Shown one piece after another: positions 7,732 to 16,607 of a stretch of DNA of 64,000 bases. The notes beneath the pieces are model-generated. The model was not told the DNA's origin. It searched no databases and saw nothing but the letters and a program-made list of their open reading frames with translations. The position numbers and the translations under genes are program-made. Position 1 is the first letter of the stretch; every line of letters starts with the position of its first letter. The stretch is from NCBI GenBank assembly GCA_017430135.1, contig JAFRNM010000004.1, positions 195,499-259,498 of the forward strand, in the 5' to 3' direction. Source of the DNA: Clostridia bacterium. Lineage in GTDB: Bacteria > Bacillota > Clostridia > TANB77 > CAG-508.

Positions 7732-8538
7732 ATGAAAAAATATTTAAATAAAAACATCATAATGGGAATTTTAGCGGTGTTAATTTTTTCTTTGAGCATG
7801 ACAATGTTAAATACTAGTAAAACACAGGAAACTGCAAGTGGAGCTTTAAGTAATGAATTGATCGGTTGGGGAATAAAAAGAAATAACAATCATGAACAAC
7901 CAGATGTAGGAAGTAAGAATAAAAAATTATTAGATGAAGCAGAAGGATATTGTTTAGGAAATAGCGAGAAAAAGTATATTTATTTAACCTTTGATAATGG
8001 TTATGAAGCGGGCTACACAAGTAAAATCTTAGATGCGCTTAAGAATAATAATGTTCAAGCTACATTTTTTATAACAGCACATTATTTAAATACTCAACCA
8101 GAACTAGTAAAGCAAATGATAGATGATGGGCATATTGTAGGAAATCATACAGTGAATCATAAAAGTATGCCAAGTTTAAGTGATGATCAAATTAAAAAGG
8201 AAGTAATGGATTTACATCAAGCAATGTATTCAAAATATAATTATGAAATGAAATATATTAGACCGCCCAAAGGAGAATATAGTGAGCGTACATTAAGTGT
8301 ATGTAATTCTTTAGGTTACAAAACTATAATGTGGTCATTTGCTTATGCGGATTGGGATGAGAATAAACAGCCAGATGAGGCAAAAGCAAAAGAGATGATT
8401 TTTAACAATCTTCATAATGGAGAAATAATGCTACTACATGGTACATCTAAAACAAATGCAAATATTTTAGATAGTGTTCTTAAAGAAATTAAAGCACAAG
8501 GTTATGAGATAAAAGCAATTAGCGAATTTGAAAAATAA
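7732..8538 (+). CDS. pdaA: Polysaccharide deacetylase, PdaA-like (cortex muramic delta-lactam synthesis)
   Basis: 268 residues with an N-terminal membrane anchor or signal (about 9-28). The NodB domain shows TFDNGYE (86-92), the metal-binding GNHTVNH (His139, His143) and RPPKGEYS. TFDNGYE rather than TFDDGP is characteristic of PdaA, which deacetylates N-acetylmuramic acid in spore-cortex peptidoglycan. The next genes are sporulation genes yqfC and yqfD, which supports a sporulation role. A vegetative peptidoglycan deacetylase is the alternative. Confidence 0.83.
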   Translation: MKKYLNKNIIMGILAVLIFSLSMTMLNTSKTQETASGALSNELIGWGIKRNNNHEQPDVGSKNKKLLDEAEGYCLGNSEKKYIYLTFDNGYEAGYTSKILDALKNNNVQATFFITAHYLNTQPELVKQMIDDGHIVGNHTVNHKSMPSLSDDQIKKEVMDLHQAMYSKYNYEMKYIRPPKGEYSERTLSVCNSLGYKTIMWSFAYADWDENKQPDEAKAKEMIFNNLHNGEIMLLHGTSKTNANILDSVLKEIKAQGYEIKAISEFEK

Positions 8539-8580
8539 TTGGAGAGTTTCGGTGTTAAAACGCAAATGAAAGGGGAAAAA

Positions 8581-8859
8581 ATGAAGAAAAAAGGAATGAA
8601 AAAACTTAATAGAATGTTAGAAATGCCGCAAGAAGTTTATACAAATGTGCCCAAGTTTACAATCACTGGTTTTGAAGAACTTATAATAGAGAATTACAAG
8701 GGAATATTAGAATATGAAAACTTCTTTGTAAGAATAAGCACACATATAGGAATTGTAAATATAAATGGCTTGAATTTGAATTTAGAAACAATGACAAATG
8801 ATGACATTAGAGTGACGGGAAAAATTGAAAGCGTGGAACTAGAAAGGGTTATAGATTAA
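8581..8859 (+). CDS. yqfC: Sporulation protein YqfC
   Basis: 92 residues of the YqfC family (KFTITGFEELIIENYKGILEYE and the IGIVNINGLNL block). In Bacillus it belongs to the sigma-E regulon; its biochemical role is unknown. I start at ATG 8581 behind AAAGGGG; the frame also runs back to 8539 with a TTG but without a ribosome-binding site. The gene is followed at once by a 24-bp inverted repeat and then yqfD, the conserved gene pair. Confidence 0.85.
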   Translation: MKKKGMKKLNRMLEMPQEVYTNVPKFTITGFEELIIENYKGILEYENFFVRISTHIGIVNINGLNLNLETMTNDDIRVTGKIESVELERVID

Positions 8860-8924
8860 AAACTTTTTGGGACACTCTTAAAAAGTTTGAAAACCTTGAA
8901 TTTTAAGAGTGTCCCAAAAAGTTT
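8860..8924. terminator. 24-bp perfect inverted repeat between yqfC and yqfD
   Basis: Arms 8860-8883 and 8901-8924 (AAACTTTTTGGGACACTC and complement) with a 17-nt loop, starting directly after the yqfC stop. It lacks a clean T tract, so it may be an attenuator, RNA-stability element or decayed repeat. It resembles family P1 only in position and in a TTTTGGGA string. Confidence 0.6.
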
Positions 8925-8946
8925 AAAAAGTCGTGAGGTGTAGATT

Positions 8947-10131
8947 ATGTTTTTTAGAATATTGATAAACTTTATAATTGGATATGTTAGGATTGCAGTT
9001 GAAGGCTATTATATTGAAAGATTTATCAATATTTGTAAAAACGAAAAAATAGCAGTATGGAATTTAAAAAGAAATAATGATATAAAGCTATATCTAAATG
9101 TAGGATTAAGGGATTATAGAAAAATAATAAAAGTTGCCAAGAAAACAAAATGTAAAGTAAAAATAGAAAGAAAAAGGGGAGTTCCATTTGTATTTAATAG
9201 ATATAAAAAAAGGAAAATATTTGGAATTTTCTTAATGCTTTTGATTGCAACAACAATTTTTAGCTCTAATTTTATTTGGAATATAGAAGTACGAGTTGAA
9301 AATGATGAAAAAATGGAAAATATTGTACAGGATTTAGAAGAAATGGGGTTAAAAACTGGGGAATGGAAAGATAAGATAAATACAAAAGAAGTAATAAATA
9401 GAGTTAGATTAAAGAGGCAAGATATTGCTTGGATGGGAATTGAATTAAAAGGTACAAATGCAATAGTAAGAATTGCAAAAGCCAAAGAAAAACCACAAAT
9501 TATAGATGAAAATGAGTATTGTAATATTGTTTCAGATAAAACAGGGGTTATTACCAAAATAAGTGCTCAAAATGGTACGGCAGTGGCAAAAGTAGGAGAT
9601 ACAATTACCAAAGGGACTCCGTTAATAAATGGATGGTTGGAAGGAAAATATACCGGCATAAGATATGTTCATGCAAAAGGTGAAATTGAAGCAAAAGTAT
9701 GGTATACAAAAAGCAAAAAAGTTGAGTATAATCAAATAATAAAAGAGGAAACAGGAAATGAAGAAAATAAATATACAATTAAATTAAATAATTTTCAAAT
9801 AAATTTACAAAAAAAGCTTTCAAAATTCAAAATTTATGATACAATAACATCAGAAAATAAATTTAAGATATTTTCAGATTTCTATTTACCAATTGCAATT
9901 GAAAAAACAACATATAAAGAACAAAAAGAAAAAAAGATAACATATACGCCAGAAGAAGCTAAAAACATAGGGATTGAACAAGTACAAAAAGAATTAGATG
10001 AGGAAATAGAGAATAAAGAAAATATTGTAAATAAAAATATAAATTTCTATCAAAGGCAGGATGCCGTAGAGGTTTATGTTACATATGAAGTACTTGAAAA
10101 TATTGGCACAGAGGAAAAAATTGTATTTTAG
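8947..10131 (+). CDS. yqfD: Sporulation protein YqfD
   Basis: 394 residues with one membrane segment at about 91-110 (FGIFLMLLIATTIFSSNFIW), a cytoplasmic RNA-contact-like N-terminal part and an extracytoplasmic beta-rich domain containing TGVITKISAQNGTAVAKVGD, typical of YqfD/SpoIV-like proteins. Made in the mother cell during sporulation in Bacillus. A GAGGTG ribosome-binding site precedes the ATG. yqfC-yqfD order is conserved across sporeformers. Confidence 0.88.
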   Translation: MFFRILINFIIGYVRIAVEGYYIERFINICKNEKIAVWNLKRNNDIKLYLNVGLRDYRKIIKVAKKTKCKVKIERKRGVPFVFNRYKKRKIFGIFLMLLIATTIFSSNFIWNIEVRVENDEKMENIVQDLEEMGLKTGEWKDKINTKEVINRVRLKRQDIAWMGIELKGTNAIVRIAKAKEKPQIIDENEYCNIVSDKTGVITKISAQNGTAVAKVGDTITKGTPLINGWLEGKYTGIRYVHAKGEIEAKVWYTKSKKVEYNQIIKEETGNEENKYTIKLNNFQINLQKKLSKFKIYDTITSENKFKIFSDFYLPIAIEKTTYKEQKEKKITYTPEEAKNIGIEQVQKELDEEIENKENIVNKNINFYQRQDAVEVYVTYEVLENIGTEEKIVF

Positions 10132-10145
10132 AGAGGATGATGCAA

Positions 10146-11360
10146 ATGGAAGAAAGAAGCTTAAGGATTACAGGAACAGATAAAAATTTTTTTGGTAGAT
10201 TATCAACAAAATTATCTGCAATGTTAATTCCAACAAAAGTTGGAATTAATAGTATGCTTATCTCAATGAAAAGAACATCAGTTATGAAAGCTTTCGAAAA
10301 CAATTCAAAAGAAGATAATGATCAAGAAGAACAAGAGAAAAAGTTTGAAAATTCATATACAGCATATTTAGAAGCGCTTGATAAATATGTTTTAGATTCA
10401 ATTTATAAAAAAGTCAGAAATGGTTCAGCGACAGAATTCGAAAAAAATGCATTATCAAAATACTATGAAGTTACAAGTTTAAAAGAAAATGAATACATGG
10501 AATATAAATATAGAAAGCAAAAATATTTATTAGACTTAGATTATGAGAGTATAAAAACAAATGGAAAAGAAAAGGTGATAAAAAGATATATTCCTTTTTA
10601 TATTAACAAAATGGATGCAATTTATAAAGCTATATTAAAAAATTATTCTATAAAACTTGCAAATACAAGTGATTTGTACGATTCAAGCAAGGAGTGGATA
10701 TATAATAAAATATTTTATACCTTGGAAGACTATATTCAAAACATATTATCAATAAAAATAAAAAATGATATAGATAACAAGCAAGAATTAAAAGAAGAAT
10801 TTGAAAAATTTGAAAACTATGCTATTGGAAAGTTAGATTCAAGAGATAATATTGAAAAAAATAAAGCAGTTTTAAAAATAAGTAGAAAATTATTTACACA
10901 TAGTTTACCACTTGTTGTTGCAGAACAATGTTATGAAAAATTATTAAAAGATGCTAGAAGCTTAGTACAAGATACAAAAATAGCTACCAAAAGAGAAAGA
11001 GTTTATAGTACACTAATCAATTTAATAGAAGATTATAATGTGAAATTATTATCAACAAAAGTTTATTGGGATAATCCACAAAAAAGAGAAAGCTTTAAAT
11101 TATTTTGGGATAAGTATAAGGTTTTAACAAAACAAAAAGATATAAGCCCAAAAGAATTAACAAAGCAAAAAGAAATACTTTTAATAAGAAGAGATTTAAA
11201 ATGCATTGAGAAAGCAACAATAGATTACTCTCAAATAACAAAATATTATAAAAGAAAATTAGTAGATTATGGAGCAATTAGAGAAATACAAAATAAATGT
11301 AAAACACTAAATGGAAAATTCATAAAAATAAGGAGCAATGAAGTAGAATGTTTGAACTAA
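10146..11360 (+). CDS. Unknown helical protein in the phoH position
   Basis: 404 residues, lysine-rich and mostly helical, with no membrane segment, nucleotide-binding motif or other signature that I recognise. In most Firmicutes the gene between yqfD and ybeY is phoH, an ATPase with a P-loop; this protein has no P-loop and is not PhoH. It overlaps ybeY by 13 bases, so translation is coupled. I prefer ATG 10146, 9 bases after GAGAGG, over the ATG at 10137, which abuts it. Confidence 0.75.
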   Translation: MEERSLRITGTDKNFFGRLSTKLSAMLIPTKVGINSMLISMKRTSVMKAFENNSKEDNDQEEQEKKFENSYTAYLEALDKYVLDSIYKKVRNGSATEFEKNALSKYYEVTSLKENEYMEYKYRKQKYLLDLDYESIKTNGKEKVIKRYIPFYINKMDAIYKAILKNYSIKLANTSDLYDSSKEWIYNKIFYTLEDYIQNILSIKIKNDIDNKQELKEEFEKFENYAIGKLDSRDNIEKNKAVLKISRKLFTHSLPLVVAEQCYEKLLKDARSLVQDTKIATKRERVYSTLINLIEDYNVKLLSTKVYWDNPQKRESFKLFWDKYKVLTKQKDISPKELTKQKEILLIRRDLKCIEKATIDYSQITKYYKRKLVDYGAIREIQNKCKTLNGKFIKIRSNEVECLN

Positions 11361-11821
11361 CATACTTAGATTTAGAAGAGAACAAAGAATATTTAGAAAT
11401 AATAGACATAGTTCTTAAAGAGTGTTATAAAGTAGAAAAACTAGAAAACTCAAAACTTACAGTACAAATTACTTTGACAACTCCTGAAAATATCAGAAAA
11501 TTAAACAAAGAATATAGAAATATAGATAAGGAAACTGATGTACTTTCATTCCCAATGTTTGAAAAAGAAGAAATTGATTTAAAAGTAAAAGATCAGGATT
11601 TTCCTTATGAGGATATTCTAGGAGATATGGTGATTTCTATTCCGAGAGTTGAAGAACAAGCAAAAGAATATGGACATAGTTTTAAAAGAGAACTTAGTTA
11701 CATGGTAGTACATAGTTTTTATCACTTGATGGGGTATGACCACATGGAAGAGGAAGATAAAAAAGTTATGAGAATGAAGGAAGACAAAATATTAGACAAA
11801 CTAAATATTGTAAGGAACTAG
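11348..11821 (+). CDS. ybeY: Endoribonuclease YbeY
   Basis: 157-residue metal-dependent endoribonuclease for 16S rRNA 3' end maturation and ribosome quality control. It has the zinc-binding HSFYHLMGYDHMEEED motif (family form HGxLHLxGYDH; Gly is Ser here) and the preceding TDVLSFPM and ILGDMVIS blocks. It overlaps the upstream unknown gene by 13 bases. Confidence 0.93.
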   Translation: MFELTYLDLEENKEYLEIIDIVLKECYKVEKLENSKLTVQITLTTPENIRKLNKEYRNIDKETDVLSFPMFEKEEIDLKVKDQDFPYEDILGDMVISIPRVEEQAKEYGHSFKRELSYMVVHSFYHLMGYDHMEEEDKKVMRMKEDKILDKLNIVRN

Positions 11822-11881
11822 TATAACTAAGGTTGAAATAATTGGTCAAAATATAATTATTTCAAACCGAAAGGAGAAAGA

Positions 11882-12964
11882 ATGGGAAAAGGAAAACGAA
11901 CAAAAACCAAAAATAAAATGAGAGGGAGTACAAAAATAATTATTTTTTTATTACTAGTAATTATAATTGCAGGTGGAATTTTAGCATATCAAATATTTAC
12001 AAAACAAAATACACCTATAGATAATGAAGAAAATCAAGAAGTTGCAAGCGAGCCAGAGCCAGAGTCAGTGCCTGAGCCAGCTAAACAAATTCAAATATAT
12101 AAGGGAGAAGATAGACCAATTGCTGTTATGATAGATAATCATACAGGAGCATGGCCACAAGCTGGTTTAAACAAGGCATACATGGTATACGAAATAATAG
12201 TTGAAGGCGGAGAAACAAGGTTAATGGCATTATTTAAGGGACAAGATTTATCTACAATAGGTCCAGTCAGAAGCTCAAGACATTATTTCTTAGACTATGC
12301 GATGGAAAATGATGCTATATATGTGCATTATGGATGGAGTCCACAAGCTCAAAGCGATATTTCAAAATTTGGAATAAATAATATAAATGGAATAACAGAA
12401 AGTTCAGAAATATTCTGGCGTTCAAAAGAAAAATCAGCTCCACACAATGCAGTTACAAGTACAGAAAAGATTTTAAAAAGTGCAAATGCTAAAAAATATA
12501 GAACTACTTCAACAAAAGAAAGTGTTCTAAATTATGTTGCAGATGAGTTTGAATTAGAAAGCGAAACAATTGCAAACAAAGTTGTAATACCACATTCAGA
12601 ATTACAAAAAGTATCTTATGAATATGATGCAGAAAAGAAAGTATATAACAGATATGCAAGAAATAAAGCACAAAAAGATTGGACAACAGGAGATGCAGTT
12701 CAAACCAAAAATATAATAATAACAATGTGTGATAACTATACATTAGCAGATAAGGAAAATAAAGGAAGACAAGGATTAAAAAATATAGGAACATTTAATG
12801 GCTATTATATTACAAATGGAAAAGCAATAAAAATAAAATGTATTAAGAGTGATAGAAATAAACAAACTATATATCAGGACTTAGATGGAAATGAAATCAA
12901 TGTAAATGATGGTAATACTTTTGTTCACATTTGTCCAACTAATTCTAATATTAGTTTTGAATAA
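11882..12964 (+). CDS. DUF3048 (YerB-like) membrane-anchored protein
   Basis: 360 residues: a basic N-terminus, one membrane anchor (about 19-38), an acidic Pro/Glu linker, then the DUF3048 domain with PIAVMIDNHTGAWPQAGL, MVYEIIVEGGETRLMALF and GPVRSSRHYFLDYA. The Bacillus homologue YerB is a lipoprotein; here a transmembrane helix replaces the lipobox. Function unknown. An inverted repeat (GGTTGAAATAATT, 11831-11868) fills the short gap upstream. Confidence 0.85.
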   Translation: MGKGKRTKTKNKMRGSTKIIIFLLLVIIIAGGILAYQIFTKQNTPIDNEENQEVASEPEPESVPEPAKQIQIYKGEDRPIAVMIDNHTGAWPQAGLNKAYMVYEIIVEGGETRLMALFKGQDLSTIGPVRSSRHYFLDYAMENDAIYVHYGWSPQAQSDISKFGINNINGITESSEIFWRSKEKSAPHNAVTSTEKILKSANAKKYRTTSTKESVLNYVADEFELESETIANKVVIPHSELQKVSYEYDAEKKVYNRYARNKAQKDWTTGDAVQTKNIIITMCDNYTLADKENKGRQGLKNIGTFNGYYITNGKAIKIKCIKSDRNKQTIYQDLDGNEINVNDGNTFVHICPTNSNISFE

Positions 12965-13008
12965 TATTTAGCAGTAGATACAATAAATAAGAAAGGACAA
13001 GGTTTATT

Positions 13009-13344
13009 ATGAACGTGTACGATACAGCCAATAGATTAGCACAAGAGATAAAAACATCAGAAGAATATAATAATTTTAAAGTAGCAAAGCAAGCTATTAA
13101 CTTAAATAGCGAATTAAAAGCACAAATTGATGAGTTTGAAAAAGCAAGATATGAAGTGCAAATAACAGCTATGCAAACAGGTAAAAATGATGAAGAAGGC
13201 TTTAAAAAAGTACAAGAAATGTATGCAAAACTAATGGAAAATAATGATGCAAAAAAGTTTTTTGAAGCAGAAACAAAGTTTAATATTTTATTTGCAGACG
13301 TAAATAAAATAATAGGTGAAAGTGTTAGAGATCTAATGCAATAA
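13009..13344 (+). CDS. YlbF/YmcA-family regulator
   Basis: 111-residue helical protein of the YlbF family (YDTANRLAQEIKTSEEYNNF start and ADVNKIIGESV end). In Bacillus the YlbF-YmcA-YaaT complex tunes RNase Y and phosphorelay output, affecting sporulation and competence. Which member this represents cannot be decided. Confidence 0.85.
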   Translation: MNVYDTANRLAQEIKTSEEYNNFKVAKQAINLNSELKAQIDEFEKARYEVQITAMQTGKNDEEGFKKVQEMYAKLMENNDAKKFFEAETKFNILFADVNKIIGESVRDLMQ

Positions 13345-13384
13345 AAAAATGTCGAAGTTTATCTAAGGTTCTTAAGTCAAAAAT

Positions 13385-13407
13385 AATGGAGCACTTTGTG
13401 CTCCATT
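13385..13407 (+). terminator. Hairpin after the YlbF-family gene
   Basis: AATGGAGCAC-TTT-GTGCTCCATT, a 10-bp stem with a TTT loop but no downstream T tract; a weak terminator or processing site. Confidence 0.5.
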
Positions 13408-13449
13408 AAATGAATTTAAAATAGAATTTAAGAATTGGAGAGATAAACC

Positions 13450-14148
13450 ATGGAATATATAATTGTAGCAATAATTGTAATAATATCTTTAATAATAGCA
13501 AAATCAATATTTGGAGTGAATTTTAAAGAAATAAAAGAAATAGCTGAATGCGAAAAAAGTAAAGAATTAGATGAACTAACAGAAAAATATCCAGACAATA
13601 AAGAAATATGTAAATGGTATTTAAAAAAATTAAAAAATGAGAGTGTTATAATAGAGGAAAATGTAGGAAAAGAAAACTGCCTATATATTGCAGTTACGAA
13701 TAAAATATTAATTGCTAATGTAAGAGATAGCTATACAAGAATACAAACAATAGCGCATGAATGCTTACATTCAGTACAAGGAAAGAAAATACTAATGTCA
13801 AATTTTGTATTTTCAAATATATATTTATTATATTTTGCTTTAATATTGGTACTTGCAATATTTAAAATACTTCCATATAAAATGCTATTTTTAGGGATTT
13901 TAATTTTTTTGAGCATGTTATATTTATTGATTAGAAATTATTTAGAAAATGATGCAATGACAAAAGCAAGATATTTAGCAAGAGACTATATGGATGAGGT
14001 ACAATTATCAACAAAAGAAGAAATAGAAGAAATAGTTTCAGAATTTGATAAAATAAATTTAATTGGAATAAGAGCAACAAATTATCAATTATTTTTAAAT
14101 GTAAGTATAAAAATTATAATATTTTGTATAATTTGTGCAATATTATAG
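13450..14148 (+). CDS. Membrane protein with HExxH metallopeptidase motif
   Basis: 232 residues: a membrane segment at 3-22, a soluble part with AHECLHSVQG (His103, Glu104, His107), two more hydrophobic segments (about 120-160) and a final one at 215-232. Glu166 in NYLENDAMTKA could be a third zinc ligand. This resembles membrane zinc peptidases but I cannot name the family. It is followed at 10 bases by engB and probably co-transcribed. Confidence 0.72.
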   Translation: MEYIIVAIIVIISLIIAKSIFGVNFKEIKEIAECEKSKELDELTEKYPDNKEICKWYLKKLKNESVIIEENVGKENCLYIAVTNKILIANVRDSYTRIQTIAHECLHSVQGKKILMSNFVFSNIYLLYFALILVLAIFKILPYKMLFLGILIFLSMLYLLIRNYLENDAMTKARYLARDYMDEVQLSTKEEIEEIVSEFDKINLIGIRATNYQLFLNVSIKIIIFCIICAIL

Positions 14149-14158
14149 GAGGAGAAAA

Positions 14159-14743
14159 ATGCAAGTAAAAAATCCACAATTCGAAGTTTCGGCGGTTAGC
14201 CCAAAGCAGTATCCCAAAAATAATCTACCAGAAGTAGTTTTAGTAGGTAAATCAAATGTAGGAAAATCAAGCTTTGTAAATACAATGATAAACAGAAAAA
14301 AATTAGCAAGAACAAGTAGTGAACCAGGAAAAACTCGCCAAATTAACTTTTATAATATTGATGAAAAATTCTATTTTGTTGATTTGCCAGGTTATGGATA
14401 TAGCAAAATGAGTAAAAAAGAGCAGGAACAAGTGGGGAAATTTATTGAGGAATATTTATTTAATAGGGAAGAAATATCTTTAATAATTTTTCTAGTAGAT
14501 ATAAGACATAATCCAACAGAAAATGATAAACTAATGTATAATTACATAATTTCAGCAGGTTTACCATTTATGATATTAGCAAATAAAGCAGATAAAATAG
14601 CGGTAACCAAAGTTGAAGGAGAAGTTAAGAAAATTCAAAAAGAACTAAACCCAATAGGGGATGTGCCAACATTTGCATTTTCATCAGAAAGAAAAATATA
14701 TAAAGACCAAGTGTGGGAAGAAATTGAAAAATATATAAATTAA
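14159..14743 (+). CDS. engB: Ribosome biogenesis GTPase EngB (YsxC)
   Basis: 194-residue TRAFAC GTPase acting in large-subunit assembly. Motifs: G1 GKSNVGKSS, G2/G3 TRQINFYN and DLPGYGYSKM, G4 NKAD, G5 FSS. The start at 14159 follows AGGAGG; an in-frame ATG at 14135 lies inside the previous gene. Confidence 0.94.
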   Translation: MQVKNPQFEVSAVSPKQYPKNNLPEVVLVGKSNVGKSSFVNTMINRKKLARTSSEPGKTRQINFYNIDEKFYFVDLPGYGYSKMSKKEQEQVGKFIEEYLFNREEISLIIFLVDIRHNPTENDKLMYNYIISAGLPFMILANKADKIAVTKVEGEVKKIQKELNPIGDVPTFAFSSERKIYKDQVWEEIEKYIN

Positions 14744-14756
14744 GGGAGAATTAATT

Positions 14757-15152
14757 ATGGAAGAATTAAAAATAGTTTGGAAAGACACAAGAAGACCAAT
14801 TTTTGGATTGCCATTATCATTTACAAAATATAGACTATTAGAAGATAAATTATTAATAGATACTGGATTTTTATCAACTAAACAAGAAGAAGTAAAACTA
14901 TATAGAATAATGGATGTAACATTAAATCGTACATTTATACAAAGAATATTTGGAGTAGGAACAATACATTGTTGTTCAGCAGATAAAACTACGCCTGAAT
15001 TTGATATAAAAGATATTAAGAAATCTTTTGAGGTAAAAGAAATGTTATCAAAAATGGTAGAAGAACAAAGAGATAAAAAACGTGTATCTGGAAGAGAATT
15101 TTTTGCAAACCAAGATGATGAAGAGGATTTAGATGATGATGATATACATTAG
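14757..15152 (+). CDS. Bacterial PH-domain (DUF304-like) protein
   Basis: 131 residues. The core (FTKYRLLEDKLLIDTGFLS, EEVKLYRIMDVTLNRTFIQR, GTIHCCSADKTTPEF) matches the bPH2/DUF304 fold, here without transmembrane helices. The C-terminus is a short Asp/Glu-rich tail. Role unknown. A terminator follows, closing this operon ahead of hrcA. Confidence 0.8.
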   Translation: MEELKIVWKDTRRPIFGLPLSFTKYRLLEDKLLIDTGFLSTKQEEVKLYRIMDVTLNRTFIQRIFGVGTIHCCSADKTTPEFDIKDIKKSFEVKEMLSKMVEEQRDKKRVSGREFFANQDDEEDLDDDDIH

Positions 15153-15156
15153 AAAC

Positions 15157-15186
15157 AAAGGCACTTTTAATGAAGTGTCTTTTTAT
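15157..15186 (+). terminator. Terminator before the heat-shock operon
   Basis: Stem AAGGCACTT with AAGTGTCTT, loop about 6 nt, followed by TTTTTATATTTTT. Confidence 0.8.
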
Positions 15187-15229
15187 ATTTTTATAGTGAT
15201 TTTTTGTTCACAAAAAATTTACAATAATT

Positions 15230-15256
15230 TTAGCAAATTAACTTGACAAGTGCTAA
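15230..15256 (+). promoter_or_regulatory. Second, degenerate CIRCE-like operator
   Basis: TTAGCAAAT - 9 bases - AAGTGCTAA. The outer hexamers TTAGCA/TGCTAA and the 9-bp spacer fit the HrcA operator (TTAGCACTC-N9-GAGTGCTAA); the inner triplets differ. It covers the -35 hexamer TTGACA at 15243-15248, so HrcA bound here would block RNA polymerase. Confidence 0.65.
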
Positions 15257-15269
15257 AAATGGGTATAAT
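15243..15269 (+). promoter_or_regulatory. hrcA operon promoter
   Basis: TTGACA (15243-15248) and TATAAT (15264-15269) with a short 15-bp spacer, between the two CIRCE-like operators. Confidence 0.75.
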
Positions 15270-15279
15270 ATATAACAAG

Positions 15280-15306
15280 TTAGCAGTCAAATGAAAAGAG
15301 TGCTAA
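15280..15306 (+). promoter_or_regulatory. CIRCE operator
   Basis: TTAGCAGTC - 9 bases - GAGTGCTAA; one mismatch from the HrcA operator consensus. Lies just after the -10, in the leader of hrcA. Confidence 0.93.
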
Positions 15307-15329
15307 AATGTACTGAAAGAGGTGAAATA

Positions 15330-16340
15330 ATGCTAGATGATAGAAAAAAGAGAGTTTTGCAAGCTATTGTAGAGGAATACATAAACACTGCAGAACCAGT
15401 AAGTTCAAATGCTTTAACAAAAAGCAACGGTTTAAATTATAGTAGTGCTACAATAAGAAACGAGATGGCAGACCTAGAAAAGAAAGGCTATCTAGACAAA
15501 ACACACACATCATCAGGTAGAATTCCATCTGAAAAAGGTTATAGGTACTATGTAGATGAACTTATAAATGATAATGACATAAGTGTAGAAGAAATAAAAT
15601 ACATAAGTTCAAAATTAGAAACAAAAGTAAATGAAATTGAAGATTTAACAAAACTTACGGCAACAACAATTTCGGAGATTACACACTACACAACAGTATC
15701 AATTGGACCTAAAAATGATGAACAATTAATTGAAGAAATTAAATTTGTTCAATTAGGAACTAGAATGATAATGGCAGTAATTTTAACAGATAATGGCTTA
15801 GTAAAAGAAACAATTATAAAATTTGATGAAGACATTACAGCAAAACAAGTAGAAACAGTAAATTATATGTTTAATCAAAAATTAAAAGGAAAGCCATTAG
15901 AAACAATAAAAGGTCCATTAGAAGAGTATTTATTTGACGAAATGCAATATAGTGTAAATGTTATAAAACCTATAATTGAACAAATTAAAAAAGTATTAGC
16001 AGAAGATGAAAAAATCTATTTAGAAGGTGCAAATAAATCGTTTGATTTACCAGAATTCAATAGTTTAGAAGTTGCAAAAAATTTCGTAAATGTACTGGAT
16101 ACTAAAGAACTTATGGAAGATATGCTAAACTCAGGATTTGCTCAAGATATCAATGTTTATATTGGTCAAGAAAATGAAAAAGATGAGTTAAAAGATTTTA
16201 GTATAGTTACTTTTAAACACAAAGTTGGGAATAAAGACCTTGGAACTATTGGAATTATTGGACCAAAGAGAATGGATTATTCAAAAGTTATTTCTGTTAT
16301 GAAGTATATTAGTAAGAAGCTAAATGATACAGGTGGGTAA
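15330..16340 (+). CDS. hrcA: Heat-inducible transcription repressor HrcA
   Basis: 336-residue repressor of the chaperone operon, binding the CIRCE sites directly upstream. N-terminal winged helix (LDDRKKRVLQAIVEEYINTA, SSATIRNEMADLEKKGYLDK, HTSSGRIPSEKGYRYYVD), then the GAF-like dimerisation domain and the GTIGIIGPKRMDYSKVI end. I start at ATG 15330 after GAGGTG; an upstream in-frame ATG at 15291 lies inside CIRCE and would add 13 residues without homology. First gene of hrcA-grpE-dnaK-dnaJ. Confidence 0.95.
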   Translation: MLDDRKKRVLQAIVEEYINTAEPVSSNALTKSNGLNYSSATIRNEMADLEKKGYLDKTHTSSGRIPSEKGYRYYVDELINDNDISVEEIKYISSKLETKVNEIEDLTKLTATTISEITHYTTVSIGPKNDEQLIEEIKFVQLGTRMIMAVILTDNGLVKETIIKFDEDITAKQVETVNYMFNQKLKGKPLETIKGPLEEYLFDEMQYSVNVIKPIIEQIKKVLAEDEKIYLEGANKSFDLPEFNSLEVAKNFVNVLDTKELMEDMLNSGFAQDINVYIGQENEKDELKDFSIVTFKHKVGNKDLGTIGIIGPKRMDYSKVISVMKYISKKLNDTGG

Positions 16341-16357
16341 TTTCTTTTTTGGAAGCT

Positions 16358-16574
16358 GTTGCAAATTATAAAAATATAAAGCTTAAGGCTTAAACATTAT
16401 TATTTTTTGCAACTCCCAACTGCATAAGAAATCCTAAATCAAAATTTTTGATTTTCTCAAAAATTTTGAAAGGTTTTCTAATTTGTCGGTCCCCCCGAAT
16501 GTTGCTTAAAAATAATAATGTTTAGCCTTTTAGCTAAGGCTGGCGTAGTTGCTTTATATTTTATAATTTGCAAC
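16358..16574. repeat. Large nested palindrome between hrcA and grpE
   Basis: Outer arms 16358-16382 and 16551-16574 match over 24 bp with one indel (GTTGCAAATTATA). Inner arms, about 16386-16414 and 16501-16530, also pair (TAAACATTATTATTTTT). The middle has a palindromic TCAAAATTTTTGA and a GC-rich patch GTCGGTCCCCCCGAAT. It interrupts a normally tight operon and could be a mobile palindromic element, an attenuator or an mRNA-processing site. Confidence 0.75.
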
Positions 16575-16607
16575 TACTCAAAAAATAAAAAAGGAAAGGA
16601 AATTAAA

